From: Polytrichum commune | Lineage: Eukaryota > Streptophyta > Polytrichopsida > Polytrichales > Polytrichaceae | Assembly: GCA_950295325.1 (NCBI GenBank) | Contig: OX485809.1 | Coordinates: forward strand, 38,285,081 to 38,349,080 | Direction: 5' to 3' | Length of the DNA: 64,000 nt | Part shown: piece after piece, positions 13,384 through 23,583 of the stretch | Layout: each line of letters starts with the position of its first letter | Numbering within the stretch: position 1 is the stretch's first letter | The notes under the pieces: model-generated | What the model saw: the letters and a program-made list of their open reading frames with translations, nothing else | What the model was told of the DNA's origin: nothing | The model's database searches: none | Program-made: the position numbers and the translations under genes

Positions 13384-13825
13384 CATTGATTGTCCCATTT
13401 AGGTGCATGGTATTAAATCCCAAAACACACACTATTTTGCCAAATCTCGAAATTAGCAAGGGCTCAAAATTTTATTGAGTGATACTAAATTCATGAATAC
13501 ATGTTCATGCACCTTACATATCAAGAAAATCAATGCATGCTCTAAGGTGTTTGTAGGGTGTAAAATTTGTTTTGGTGAGCTCAAAGAGTCTTTTTCTTCT
13601 TCATCTTCTCCTCAATCAGTGTCACCCACTCCCAAGGTATCTCCTAACACCAAGAAACTGAAGAGAACTTGCGTTGAGAGTTTCCAGCAATTTGACACTT
13701 TTGGACTCCTGAAGCCCTACATCTTCTAGTGGCACTAATTTCATAGTGTGAAGAAATTTCGTACCAACTTCACTAATTTCCCACACGCACTTCTAGCCCA
13801 CCCTCACTAAATGGGATAAATAGTG
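13384..13825. mobile_element. TA-flanked MITE, family M copy 1
   Basis: It starts CATTGATTGTCCCATTTAGG after TA (13382-13383) and ends with an inverse form ('aaatgggataaatagtg') followed by TG, probably a decayed TA. The interior matches 40427-40826, including the blocks 'aaaacacacactattttg' and 'aatttcccacacgcact'. The ends are nearly those of the shorter family L, which looks like a deletion form of M. Confidence 0.6.
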
Positions 13826-13859
13826 TGATGTACCTTACAAATGAGGGTGGGGGAAGTTT

Positions 13860-14255
13860 TGGTTTGAGGTGACTTAAGTTAAGATGGATAGGTCTTGAGT
13901 GGCTTGCTTTCTTAATTAGACCCCTATATTTGATTTTTGTGTTGTTCATTGAGGATCGAAGATCAAACATCATAAAGACGCATGTTTATAAGAGATTGGA
14001 CTACATCTTCAAACATCAACAACTATTCTACACTCAATAATGAACATAATTTGGAGGACCTATGTATTCACTTAAAAAACCAGCAAACATGCACTTTCAA
14101 TAATCATAACTAAATCGGGGGAGATCTGATTTTCAATCCGGTTTGTGCAAATGTTTCATTGTAAATTTGCGAATGCAACATGAATTTTGTTGTGTAAATC
14201 TAATCAGTAGAAGTTGGAGAACATGAAGAACGAACCAAATAACAATCCACGTATA
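13860..14255 (+). repeat. Dispersed repeat family A, copy 3
   Basis: One of the longest copies. It runs from the 'ttaattagacccctatat' block through 'gattggactacatcttcaaa' to 'gtagaagttggagaacatga'. No coding capacity. Confidence 0.7.
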
Positions 14256-14476
14256 AACCTGAGAAGGTTTGACCGGATGCGCAAGGCAGGGCACATGTCT
14301 CCAAATCGGGGAAAGGCATGTTGCCTCTTCCATCATAGGGGGACAACCGCCTCATTCTTAGTAAAATGATCATTTATTAATCACTTCGAGGAGAGGAGGC
14401 ATTTATGAGAAGGGGTTGGATTGCGTGCCCACAAAACAAAATTGTTTGAGTTACAATCGTGACTTATGTGCAATTG

Positions 14477-14847
14477 GGGCCGCTTCTCACGGGTCCCAAG
14501 TCCCCCTCATGTCCGACCAAACTTGTGAGCCTCAAGTAATCACTAAAATATGGTTAATTATTCATAAAGTTGGATCTTGATTACTTTATACAAAATAGTT
14601 GTAGAACTTGGGTTGAGAGTTGGGTCTAGTTTTTTGCTCAATCCAACTGGCAACACAAGTTCCAAGTCTCGCCTTCAAAAAGTGTTTCCGTGTAGGCATT
14701 CATGTCGTAGTTGGGACTCGGGGCTTGGGACCCCGTGTGGAAGTCGCAAGTCTTAACTTAGCTCCCTTGCTCTCAACAATTGAGATTGCATGAACTTACC
14801 TCATGTGACTTGGGACTTAGGACTTAGGACCCCGTGTGAACTGGCCC
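14477..14847. mobile_element. Tourist-like MITE, family F copy 2
   Basis: The left end is GGGCCGCTTCTCACGGGTCC and the right end is the inverse of GGGCCAGTTCACACGGGGTC. The right flank is TTA, the canonical PIF/Harbinger target; the left flank is TTG, which may be a mutated TTA. The interior has no gene. Confidence 0.6.
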
Positions 14848-14855
14848 TTAGGTTA

Positions 14856-14957
14856 AGGGTTAGTTTCCATGTAAGCCGCTCACCCCACCAAATTCTAGTG
14901 GAATCTAAAATTTTGCTAGAATCTGGTGGGTGAGCAACCTACGTGGAAACTAACCCT
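14856..14957. repeat. 102-bp hairpin (foldback) element
   Basis: The two halves are near-perfect inverses. The left arm starts AGGGTTAGTTTCCATGTA and continues 'gctcacccca..aattctag'; the right arm ends TACGTGGAAACTAACCCT. Nearly the whole unit is stem, with the turn around 'aaaattttg' (14898-14906). It starts 9 bp after family F copy 2. Confidence 0.75.
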
Positions 14958-14999
14958 AGTTGCCTTTGCAGAGAGGTGGCCTCTTTCACAACGATCATC

Positions 15000-15924
15000 T
15001 TGGGGCAGAATCTGATCACAAAAATTGGTAACTTTGCTTATGCACTATATAGGTGTACCTTGGTTTCTAATATGAATTCTTGTATTTCCTATCCATGGTA
15101 TTAAATACTAAAAGCACTATGGAATGTTGATAGATCAATGTGTGGCAACTGTAGGGCAATGTTTTTTTCTCATTTACATGTCCAAACCAAGAGATGCTTG
15201 ACTACATCATGCAAGGTATGGAAGGCGGACTTTGACCAACTGAATTCATGGTAGCCATGTTAGGGGGTCCAATAGTAATCAACCCTTTCGTAGATCTATG
15301 GAGGTATGCGATGTTAATTCCAGAGCTTGTTGAAAGAAAACTATTGTTTTTCAAACGCCATGAGGGATTCCCAACGTTTCCACCTTCAACTTACAAGCAT
15401 GCAACCCAAATCGAACCAACATAGATTAAAGCAAACTTCACATCAGAGGACCCAACTGAGGATGGGCTTTCACAAGTTGATTTGTGGTAACCATCTCTAG
15501 GGGTTCCCTAAAACCACTCGGATAGAACGTGACATTCATCCTAAACTATACCAACAACAATAACAACTTTGTCCAACTCCGTCCATTGTTGAAATTTAAA
15601 ATTGGGGAGAACTTGAAACTATAATTCTCTATAGATATATACATATATCTTCTTTCTTCCCAATGCCCCATTCCGTTTTTCGAGATGTAAGGTTTATATT
15701 GTACCGAATGAATACTTGCCACAACAACATAGACGAAAGACCAACTTTGACCGTACCCGATCTTAACCCCAAAATCAAGGCGGTCAGGGTATCCCCATGC
15801 ACTTGTCGCCTAGCCCCCGCCAATCACTTGGTGTGGGGAGATATTTGGGCATAATCGGTCAAGTTCCCAAGCTCAACGGGTCACATGTCGTCGGGATCGT
15901 TCGGTCTTTCTTTACTAATAAGAG
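15000..15924. other. Intergenic, no gene recognised
   Basis: Short frames only. Composition becomes more GC-rich after about 15650, leading into the palindrome region. Frames at 15663-15854 (+) and 15629-15823 (-) overlap on opposite strands and carry no known motif. Confidence 0.4.
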
Positions 15925-16302
15925 GTGAAGTATGTATTAGGTAATCGTTTTATTGGAACCGGTTATCGGTGCAGAACCGGTTCTGCACCGATAACCGGTT
16001 CCAATAAAACGATTACCGGACGTAACCGGTTGGCCACTTTGTTGAGCCGCGCAGGTGACCTAAACAGTGGGTCACTTGTCACCATAACTGATTTAGATGA
16101 TCATAACCGGCTGGGATGTCGAGGTTATCGTCTGCAAACCTGTGTGCTCAAAGCCAATCGTGTAGTGCCACCTCGGCGAAACAAAGCGGCCAACCGGTTA
16201 CGTTCCTTAGATTTCTTCGAAACACGATTTGGTAATGTTTTAGAAGTCTCGATGAACTTCGACGACCATTTATTTCTCGAGCTCAATCGACTGGTTCATT
16301 GA
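15925..16302 (+). other. 125-codon open frame, unrecognised
   Basis: ATG at 15925, stop at 16302. Residues 6-31 are encoded by the perfect palindrome at 15940-16017, which is an odd thing for a real gene to contain. Later residues (for example LNSGSLVTITDLDDHNRL) resemble no domain I know. The frame may be a chance opening in a GC-richer segment. I see no splice sites or promoter that support it. Confidence 0.2.
15940..16017. repeat. 78-bp perfect palindrome with no spacer
   Basis: Every base from 15940 to 15978 pairs with its mirror from 16017 down to 15979. The centre is GCAGAACC|GGTTCTGC. The octamer AACCGGTT, itself a palindrome, occurs three times at exact 18-bp spacing (15957, 15975 and 15993), the middle copy at the centre. 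The flanks do not form a clear target duplication. Confidence 0.97.
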
Positions 16303-16702
16303 TAACAAGCAGTTTAGGCACATGTTTCCACCAAAGTCTCCTTAAAAGACTATGATACCCTGTTTTTGGGATGAGACCATAGAGTAAGCTCTATGGATTA
16401 TAGCCCAAAGTTGTTTGTAGAGAGCATAAGTTCTAAGTGTGAATCCAAATTCCCGCTCTAAATTTAAGAGTTGATCCAAAAAACATTCCCAACTATCCCG
16501 GCCATCGTTATTCATACTTGTCATGTACGATTCCATGTAGATTTCCCATCCACTGAAGATGTTATTTGTTGTAATCCAAAACTACATTCATGTAAACATC
16601 ATAAAGTGGGGGCCCATGACACTCTCAATCAATGAAAAATCGAAGGATTCTCAAGAGCCATGGCGTAATGACTTTCTATGTAAACATAATACCCTTATAC
16701 CT

Positions 16703-16925
16703 ACGATCGGGGAGAACCAGCAATTAGATACATATGAACCGGTTGAGTTTGAAAAATAACCGATTGAAGTTCAAGACTCCAGGAGGATTACCGATCACTT
16801 CTAAAAGAGTTTATAGAATATAACCCAAATTAATATAAGAAAAACCGGAGGATGTCAACATGTAACCCGGTTGGACTTGCAAACACTAGGATCTCAACCG
16901 ACTATGCCCAAAAATCTCCCCAATC
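16703..16925 (+). repeat. Dispersed repeat family C, copy 1
   Basis: Shares with the other copies the blocks 'gaaccggttgagtttg', 'cggttggacttg' and 'ctatgcccaaaaatctcccc'. It keeps the unoccupied sequence 'aataaccgattgaagttc' where the copy at 39740-40270 carries a MITE. Confidence 0.7.
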
Positions 16926-17229
16926 ACTACTGCCTCATACCTAGATGAAAGCCTCTCTCTCTCTCTCTCGCCTTGCCATTTGTGCGCTTGTTGGGAGGTG
17001 TACCCTAGGAACGGGTTCCCACTCTCTCCGTTGAACGAATGAATGTGTAAGTTAGTAATAATATTAAGTAAGTGAGTTGTGTTGTGTTGTAGAGCTGCAA
17101 GTCGTGGTACCATTCTGACATTCCGTGGCCCCGCGGGTTTACTTTGGGTCTATGAGCGGCGACAGGCCCAAAGTTCCGGGAATTGCTCCCCCACGCACAT
17201 TAAATAAGAAAAGGTGCCAGGCTCGCATT

Positions 17230-17275
17230 TGTAGATAGATAGATATATATATATAGAGAGAGAGAGAGCGAGATA
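17230..17275. repeat. (GATA)/(TA)/(GA) compound simple repeat
   Basis: A short GATA run passes into TA and then GA units. Confidence 0.85.
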
Positions 17276-17470
17276 ATTGGGATAATGGATCGAGCTCATG
17301 GAATTGTTGACCTTCTTGTGAGCGTGAAGAGATATGAAAGCATGCATGTACGGGAACGAACGCATGGGCCGGAGTGGGCAAGGATTGGTGACACTCACCA
17401 TGTGAATCGAACGGTGAAACAATGCAATGGAAGGGGAGAGAGAATCGACCGACCCACCGACCGACCACTA

Positions 17471-17807
17471 CACTAAATAGGTAGATTAGTGTTGGAAACA
17501 CTAATAGTCGTCGAAAACGCTAAATGTAAATTGTCTCTATAGTGTTAGAACACTAAATGTCAACTCTAACACTATTTGTACCAAGTAGTAACTTTAAATA
17601 TTTACATGAGCGCATTTAGTGTTAGATGATATTTTGTAAATCTTGGAATGAAGAATTGAAGGAAGAAGAATATGAGAACCTCGTAAAAGGTATAATTTGT
17701 TCAAACCCTATTCAAACACTAATTATAATGTCAGTTGAAAATTAGTGTTTTAGGTACTTTTGCATCTAACACTAATCTTCATCTAACACTAATCTACCTA
17801 TTTAGTG
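17471..17807. mobile_element. TA-flanked MITE, family K copy (337 bp)
   Basis: The inverted ends are perfect over 23 bp inside the element, starting CACTAAATAGGTAGATTAGT. TA flanks both ends (17469-17470 and 17808-17809). Removing the element and one TA gives 'ccactagttacagatg', which matches the unoccupied family C sequence 'ccgctagttatagatg' at 18262-18277. No transposase inside. Confidence 0.85.
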
Positions 17808-18055
17808 TAGTTACAGATGAGCCGATTAAGGGGAGTATGAGAACTAGCCGGTCAAAGTTCATCAAGGTTTTAGGAAAATTACCCATCGTATAGAGGAATC
17901 CATAGAATGTACCTCACATTTGTAAAGAGGAACCGAAAATAAACAACATGGAACCGGTTGGACTTGGAAATATTAGGATCTTCACCGATTATGCTCCAAA
18001 ATCGTCCCAAACAATGAGGTGAAACATTGGGTATGGACATACCATCACTAAGTTA
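17808..18055 (+). repeat. Dispersed repeat family C, copy 2
   Basis: Directly follows the family K MITE, and its beginning lies on the other side of that MITE (17436-17470). It keeps the intact site 'gtatgagaactagccggt' that is interrupted by a 93-bp MITE in copy 3. Confidence 0.75.
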
Positions 18056-18214
18056 GGGCCGCTTCACACTATGGCCGTCGAAGTCGAGAGGCCGTGGGAT
18101 TGAGTGGTCAAACTTTGTTGAGAGTCCAAAGAAATGGGCTGAAAATAGACAGCGAATAAAGTATAGTAATTGGAGCCTTCGGCCGGGCATAGTATGAAGC
18201 CTTCAAAGGCCAAG
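18056..18214. mobile_element. Possible Tourist-like MITE, family F copy 3
   Basis: Starts GGGCCGCTTCACACTATGG after TTA (18053-18055). An inverse end ('catagtatgaagcc') is followed by a GGCC and then TTA (18215-18217). The terminal match is imperfect. It separates family C copies 2 and 3. Confidence 0.4.
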
Positions 18215-18620
18215 TTACAGATGAAGGTTGAAGGGGAGAGAGAACCCACCGATTGACCGCCCGCTAGTTATAGATGAACCGGTTGATGGGAGTAGTATGA
18301 GAACTAGGGTTTGGGCGAACCAACCCATACACTCGGTCCTTGTTGGATGCCTAAACCCTTGCCTCCAAGGAACCAGTGTACGGATTGGTTTGCCCCAGCC
18401 GAGAACTAGCCGGTCAAAGTTCATAAAAAATTCAGGAGCATTACCCATCATGTAGAGGAATCCATAGAATGTACCTCACATTAGTATAGAGAAATCGAAA
18501 AACATGGAACCGGTTGGACTTGGAAATACTAGGATCTTCACCGGCTATGCTCTAAAGGCGTCCCATACATCGAGGTGAAAACATTGGGTATGAACATAAT
18601 ATTACTAAGTTCGAAGCAAG
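18215..18620 (+). repeat. Dispersed repeat family C, copy 3
   Basis: Close to copy 2 in sequence and order: 'ttgaaggggagagagaa', 'gatgaaccggttgatggg', 'gaatccatagaatgtacctc', 'gaaccggttggacttgg'. Interrupted by the 93-bp MITE at 18308-18400. Confidence 0.75.
18308..18400. mobile_element. 93-bp foldback MITE, Mutator-like (copy 1)
   Basis: The ends are GGTTTGGGCGAACCAACCC and the inverse of GGCTGGGGCAAACCAATCC, and most of the unit is a hairpin. It is flanked by a perfect 9-bp duplication GAGAACTAG (18299-18307 and 18401-18409). The paralogous family C copy 2 has the same site intact and single (near 17840). A 9-bp duplication is the hallmark of Mutator-like elements. The second copy, at 50592-50684, has exactly the same length. 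Confidence 0.85.
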
Positions 18621-18918
18621 CATTTTTATTTTGTTTTGCTATTATCAGGTGATGCTTGGTCACAACCCAATGTTGGTCTAATATATAGGGTGAATGCATG
18701 GCATCGATAGTCTACGTCAATAATGGTATCAAAGGACCTACATGTGGATATCACAACTGTAATACCAATCAAATATTGATGTTTGATGGATACATCCTTG
18801 ATATATCACTCATGCGTTTTTTTAATAACCTAGTTCAAGTGTAGGCCAAGATACCACTCATAATTGCAAACATATAATACTCATGAAACTTGTCTTCACA
18901 TTGTTGAACTTCATGTTC

Positions 18919-19319
18919 ATGCCCCGATCACACCAAACTTAAAGTTCATTTTCAGTAGATGAATATGTCTCTAATAGTGATTTTCATGGTGGGCCATCGC
19001 CGTCCATGATGTATGACGGCGACGGAGATGGCCACCATCTATAATCTGACATCCACGTTTGGATGTCCGTCGGACATGTGGGTCCCACCACCGAAAACGG
19101 TAACCCCTCCAATATTAGCCTCTGCCGGTCACTCTATTCCGGTTGCTACACCTTAAAAGTCTATGCCAACTCATTTGACCGGTCATGACGGTGGCCACCG
19201 GCCACCAAAATGTTGACCAAACCGGGATGTTGGTGTGAACAACTTGGCATCTGGCCGTCATCACATCCCCAACTATTTCACATCCGGAAGTTGACGGAAA
19301 GTTGGTGTGATCGGGGCAT
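18919..19319. mobile_element. Inverted-repeat element of about 400 bp
   Basis: The outermost 18 bp are perfect inverses: ATGCCCCGATCACACCAA at 18919-18936 and its reverse complement at 19302-19319. The interior is GC-richer, with many 'ggtggccaccgg'-type short palindromes. There is no open frame of note. I could not assign a target duplication or superfamily. Confidence 0.65.
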
Positions 19320-19817
19320 CACCCTTTGTAAGTGAGAGAGATGCCATGTTCCATGGGGACCTTGCCAACACATCATTGAGACTTAGGCCACCATTTTGTT
19401 CAAGAATCACAACTTACTTATTCCTAGCCCTTGGCTATATTATTCTCATGTCTAAGCAGAGAAAACATGCAACTTATCAAATATTATGGTAGGTCTCCAA
19501 TATGGCATCTTTTTGGATAACACTCTTATGGATCCACATAACACTCTTATAGATTTGAATAATGTTATGTGACTTGATGCACAATGCTCATGGTGTTTAA
19601 GGGTGGCTAGATAAACAATATTGTTGGGAGGGATAGATAGGAGCATACTATTACTTTTGTCCTAAACTATTTAAGGAAGATTCAACACCTCTCCTTTGAC
19701 CCACCCAACATGTTGCCCTCTCGGAACAAAACTTGTCAAAGTGGCTTGCAAAGAAACGAGAACCTTTCGTAACCATAGGAATCCAATTTGCACGAGCTTA
19801 AGTTTTGGAATGAAGTG

Positions 19818-20182
19818 CACTAAGTATGATATTTAGTGTTATATGGTATTTGATGTCAGTGTGGAAACTTTTCGGATGACACTTCTTATGAATAAGTTTA
19901 GAAACACTGTCATGGATGAGGGATGAGTTCATCCATGGGCCAAAAACCCTACCTTACCTTCTCTTGTCAGCAATTTGTGATAGTTGGATTTTCATGGATG
20001 AAGAGTCACTTGGAAAGTGATTGTATTTGCAACATTGTAAATCTATTTTCCCCCAAAAAAATTCCAAGGGATGACAAATAATTTTGGGTTAGCATTTAGT
20101 GTTGGTGACACTCAACTGCGGTTTACAATTAGTATTGAGCAAGACAAATTAGAATTGGTGACATTAAACATCATATTTAGTA
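19818..20182. mobile_element. TA-flanked MITE, family K copy (365 bp, degraded)
   Basis: Left end CACTAAGTATGATATTTAGT and right end inverse of TACTAAATATGATGTTTAAT. The right flank is TA (20183-20184) and the left is TG, probably a decayed TA. Confidence 0.6.
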
Positions 20183-20189
20183 TAGTTTT

Positions 20190-21278
20190 CCTTTGATTGA
20201 TCAATTTCATGCTAACCCATATGTTTTGGGAATGATTTTAGGGTGAACTTGACTAAAAAGATCAAGACTTTCTCAACCTATTATCCTTCATCAATTCAAA
20301 CAAGTCTGTACACAGTCTTGTAAGTTGTGGTGATTTCATTGTATTTCAACACTTACGAAAGATGTAGAAAGAAAAATTCGACAAAATATGCCCATGATCT
20401 CCATAAATATTTGGCATCTATATGTATAATGGTTTTGTGCCATATTGACTATCAACCTTCAATAGTAGCAACCAATGCGAATAAGGGGCAATGAGGGATA
20501 TTGAATGTAACAATATGATGAGAAGAATTGGGATAGGGATTTATTAGGTCATGTTTCCATTCTTAAGACTATCATGACCATTGAAACTAGATTGAAGAAC
20601 ACTTTGGACAATCAAGACCGTCGATATAGTGATATTAGTCTTGGTTGAACATCTTATATATTTCTTGCATATTTCATGCTACTTACATATCTATGTCTTT
20701 TCATTGGAATACTCGATCGTAAGGATAATTTGGAGTTTTAATGTAAATAACCTCAAGGGAAGCCCTAAAAAATGCTTAGAGCTTGAAAGAAGGAAGAAAG
20801 ATGACGAGATAATTACAAGAAGGAGGAGGAGGAAGGGAGGAAGGAAAGGACCATGGATTCGTGATGTCTACATAAACTTGTCCACTACAAAGATGAATAT
20901 GGGGTGAATTATATTATAGTATGTATATGGATGTTTTAAGACAGTTGGATTCCAAAAATGGCATCAAAGATCCCAAATAGTATAGGGAGATCACTTAAAA
21001 TAAATTTATCCTCAATCATATAGGAGACTTGTTTTTACCATAGTCTGTCCATCCACATTGGATGAGTTTACATGGACATCATGAATCCCAAGCCAAAGGA
21101 AAGAATGTGGATTTTACTTGTTTTGTCATACTTCAATATATACATAGTCTACTTGCCAATGAATAGCATTTGCTTGTTTTGCCTATAAAATAATAAATCT
21201 TTCATTATTCTATGGATATAGTGTAGGGGTCTTAAGAAGCAAAGGTGAGCCTTGAGTGAGGTGTATTATGGTAGCAAG
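20190..21278. other. Intergenic, no gene recognised
   Basis: The frame at 20629-20907 ends in a low-complexity basic tract (RRKGGRKGPW after an EERRKK-like run) encoded by an AGG-rich stretch at 20817-20850. I consider it non-coding. Confidence 0.4.
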
Positions 21279-21528
21279 AGGAGAGAGGGAATTATCACAT
21301 ACAAGCATACTAGCGTACCTCTCATTCCTTCAACTTACAACTCTAAAATAATATGCAGTTCAAAAGTTTTTATTTTTTATATATTTGACAATGAAATTTG
21401 CTTTGAAGAATTTGGATTAGTCCAGTCCATATCATTTGTGACCAATTGACCACAAACTTATGAGGGTCAAGTTTTTTATATGTTGGATGGATGAGAGTTA
21501 CACTAGTGTGTGATACTTCCCTCTCTCG
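21279..21528. mobile_element. Foldback MITE family E, copy 3
   Basis: The best-preserved ends of the family: GAGAGAGGGAATTATCACAT on the left and the inverse of GAGAGAGGGAAGTATCACAC on the right. The arms continue inward through 'cctctcatt..ttcaac' and its inverse. Confidence 0.65.
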
Positions 21529-21823
21529 TGTCAAGAAAGTAATATGGTTTATTTAAATCTAAAATTAAAATTAAAACAAAAAACTCAAAATCAATCTTGC
21601 TTACCTTTATGTACTAGAACTTAACATGTTTTTTTTTATTTAATTTTTTTCCCCCTAATACCGGTGACATGTTTGTTCATCCTTGCAAAGTGAACAATAC
21701 TTAGACTAAATATCGTTCATTTTGCAAGGGTGTTTGAACATATTTGAAAACCATGGTTATAAAATTTCCGACTCTATGGGTGCAACAATCTAGTGCTGAG
21801 TAACATACGGCACGTACTTCCTA

Positions 21824-21895
21824 GTGGTATTGGGAGAATTGAACTCTCAATCTCTTGCAACCTAAGCAAGAATCATACCACAAGGCCAATTTTCT
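21824..21895 (-). pseudogene. tRNA-Pro(AGG)-like relic
   Basis: Read on the minus strand, the D-arm stretch GTGGTATGATTCTTGC, an intact anticodon stem CTTGC/GCAAG around the loop TTAGGTT (anticodon AGG) and the T-arm GAGAGTTCAATTCTC follow the plant nuclear tRNA-Pro pattern over 72 nt. The acceptor stem pairs at only 3 of 7 positions, and the A and B boxes are degraded, so it is not a working gene. It could be a lone pseudogene or the head of a SINE; no shared downstream body was found with the relic at 24600. Confidence 0.6.
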
Positions 21896-22079
21896 CACCT
21901 TCATAGCTCACCTTCCAACTTTCAACTTTCATAACTGAAAGCATTTTTGGAGTTATGAGTGGAATGTGGATGACCATTGGGCTACTTAGATTTAAAGCAA
22001 TCATGTCACCTATCCTTTAGACAAATGTATGCATAATGTACATTGTTGCAACTATAATGGCCAAGAACACACTTACTTA

Positions 22080-22297
22080 CACTGTTTATCCCAATTAGTG
22101 CGTGCTACTATTCAAAGTTATGCAGTGCTATGACTATCTAACGTGAACGTGATATTTTGACCAAGTGATGTCATTTACGTTCTACAATGTCCAAATAACC
22201 CACTGAACTTTTGTTAGTAAGAATTGAACTCACGAGTAAGACGTCATTGCATTGCGTAACCCCAAATAGTAACATGCGATGATTGGGATAATCAATG
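22080..22297. mobile_element. TA-flanked MITE, family L copy 1 (218 bp)
   Basis: Ends CACTGTTTATCCCAATTAGT and inverse of CATTGATTATCCCAATCATC, flanked by TA on both sides (22078-22079 and 22298-22299). The arms extend about 35 bp. No coding capacity. This is Stowaway-like by duplication and size. Confidence 0.8.
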
Positions 22298-22989
22298 TAG
22301 GTATCATCATAAGATTAATAAACCATTTTTGCATCAAACCCGATATTTGCATCCACACTAATAATATGTGAATTCAAATTGCCTTCGCAAATATGTTGCC
22401 TCTTTACCCATGCAAATTGGCTTGGATCCAAACCATATCACTTTTTATTTGATTCGTCTACCTAACAGATTATATTATGTTATTGTAGTAGTACATTTTT
22501 TGAAAAGATTTGAAATGTCAATATATTAACGCAGGACAACCTAGTTGCACATACCAAATTTATTTGTAATTTAACATGAGTGTCAAGGACATAACCTGGT
22601 ACATAGACCGGTCGGTAAGTATATATATATATAGAGAGAGAGAAAGATGGAGATAGAGAAAGAGAGAGTTTAAGGTGAGGTACGCACAACTTACAATTGC
22701 GACCACCATGGTCAATTGGGAAATTGTATGCATAGTTCACAAACAAGCCATGCAAAGTGGACAACATAGGGTGGAACAATACCCAATAGCCTACTCAAAA
22801 TTTGCACTACTTTATTTGTAGTGGCCTCCACCACTATTAGATTCGCACTCAAAAAGTGAGCCACAAGCGGGAGATCACAAAAGAAGTCCGACCGGTCCCG
22901 TTCGACTATTCACAATCAATCAAGCAATCACATGATCAATAATTCATCTGCTCATTTTATGCGAGTGACATGAGTGTCACCATGTTCCC

Positions 22990-23390
22990 AGTTGAGCCCC
23001 CTTAGCCCTCATATTGTCAAGCAACTCTTATAAAGTGTTTAGAATCTTGTAGAACGTGGTGATCGTATTCATTTTAAAACGCAAGTAGTATAGGGCTTGC
23101 ATACTTTGATATTTGTTTTAGAAGTTGTCATCTTAACCTTTAAAGGACTAAAGGGGCTGAATGTACGACATGTAAGGTAAGCGGGCTTTAAATGGACACT
23201 TTTAGCCCTACACCCACTTCTTGTCGGATACGAAACATGCGATTAGCGCATCATGAGTAGCAAGTTCAAATTGTGCATGTCGCCATTTTCCACATAATTT
23301 TTGGAGCTTAGATGAGAATCTTATTCATTATTAAAGTGAAGTCTTTTTCTTTTTTCTTGTCAAATGATTATGAATGTGGCCCCAATTATC
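22990..23390. repeat. Dispersed repeat family G, copy
   Basis: Parallels 25850-26180 and parts of 2840-3110 and 4240-4445: the blocks 'ctttaaatggacactttt', 'cacttcttgt' and 'cttattcatta' recur in order. Non-coding. Confidence 0.5.
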
Positions 23391-23393
23391 ATT

Positions 23394-23583
23394 AGAAGAA
23401 AAGTTGTCCTTTACAACCATCCATTGCGACTCATGGCGAGAAAACACATAAATAAATTATTTTGGTTGCAGTTTTTGGTCATTGGGTAACTAAAATCCTT
23501 TGGTAGTCAACAAAAATGATGCATTCATGCGTTTTCTTGCCATGAGTTGCAATGGCCAAGTTGCAATGGACAACTTTTCTTCT
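23394..23583. mobile_element. 190-bp MITE with long inverted ends
   Basis: Left end AGAAGAAAAGTTGTCC and right end its perfect inverse, with arms similar for about 65 bp ('cattgcgactcatggc' versus the inverse of 'cattgcaactcatggc'). Both flanks carry ATT (23391-23393 and 23584-23586). It sits inside family G. The superfamily is not clear. Confidence 0.7.

Noticed and set aside
18715..18740. A possible LTR retrotransposon primer-binding site ('tggtatcaaagg')
   Set aside because: It differs from the tRNA-Met complement at key positions, and there is no LTR pair or gag/pol frame around it.
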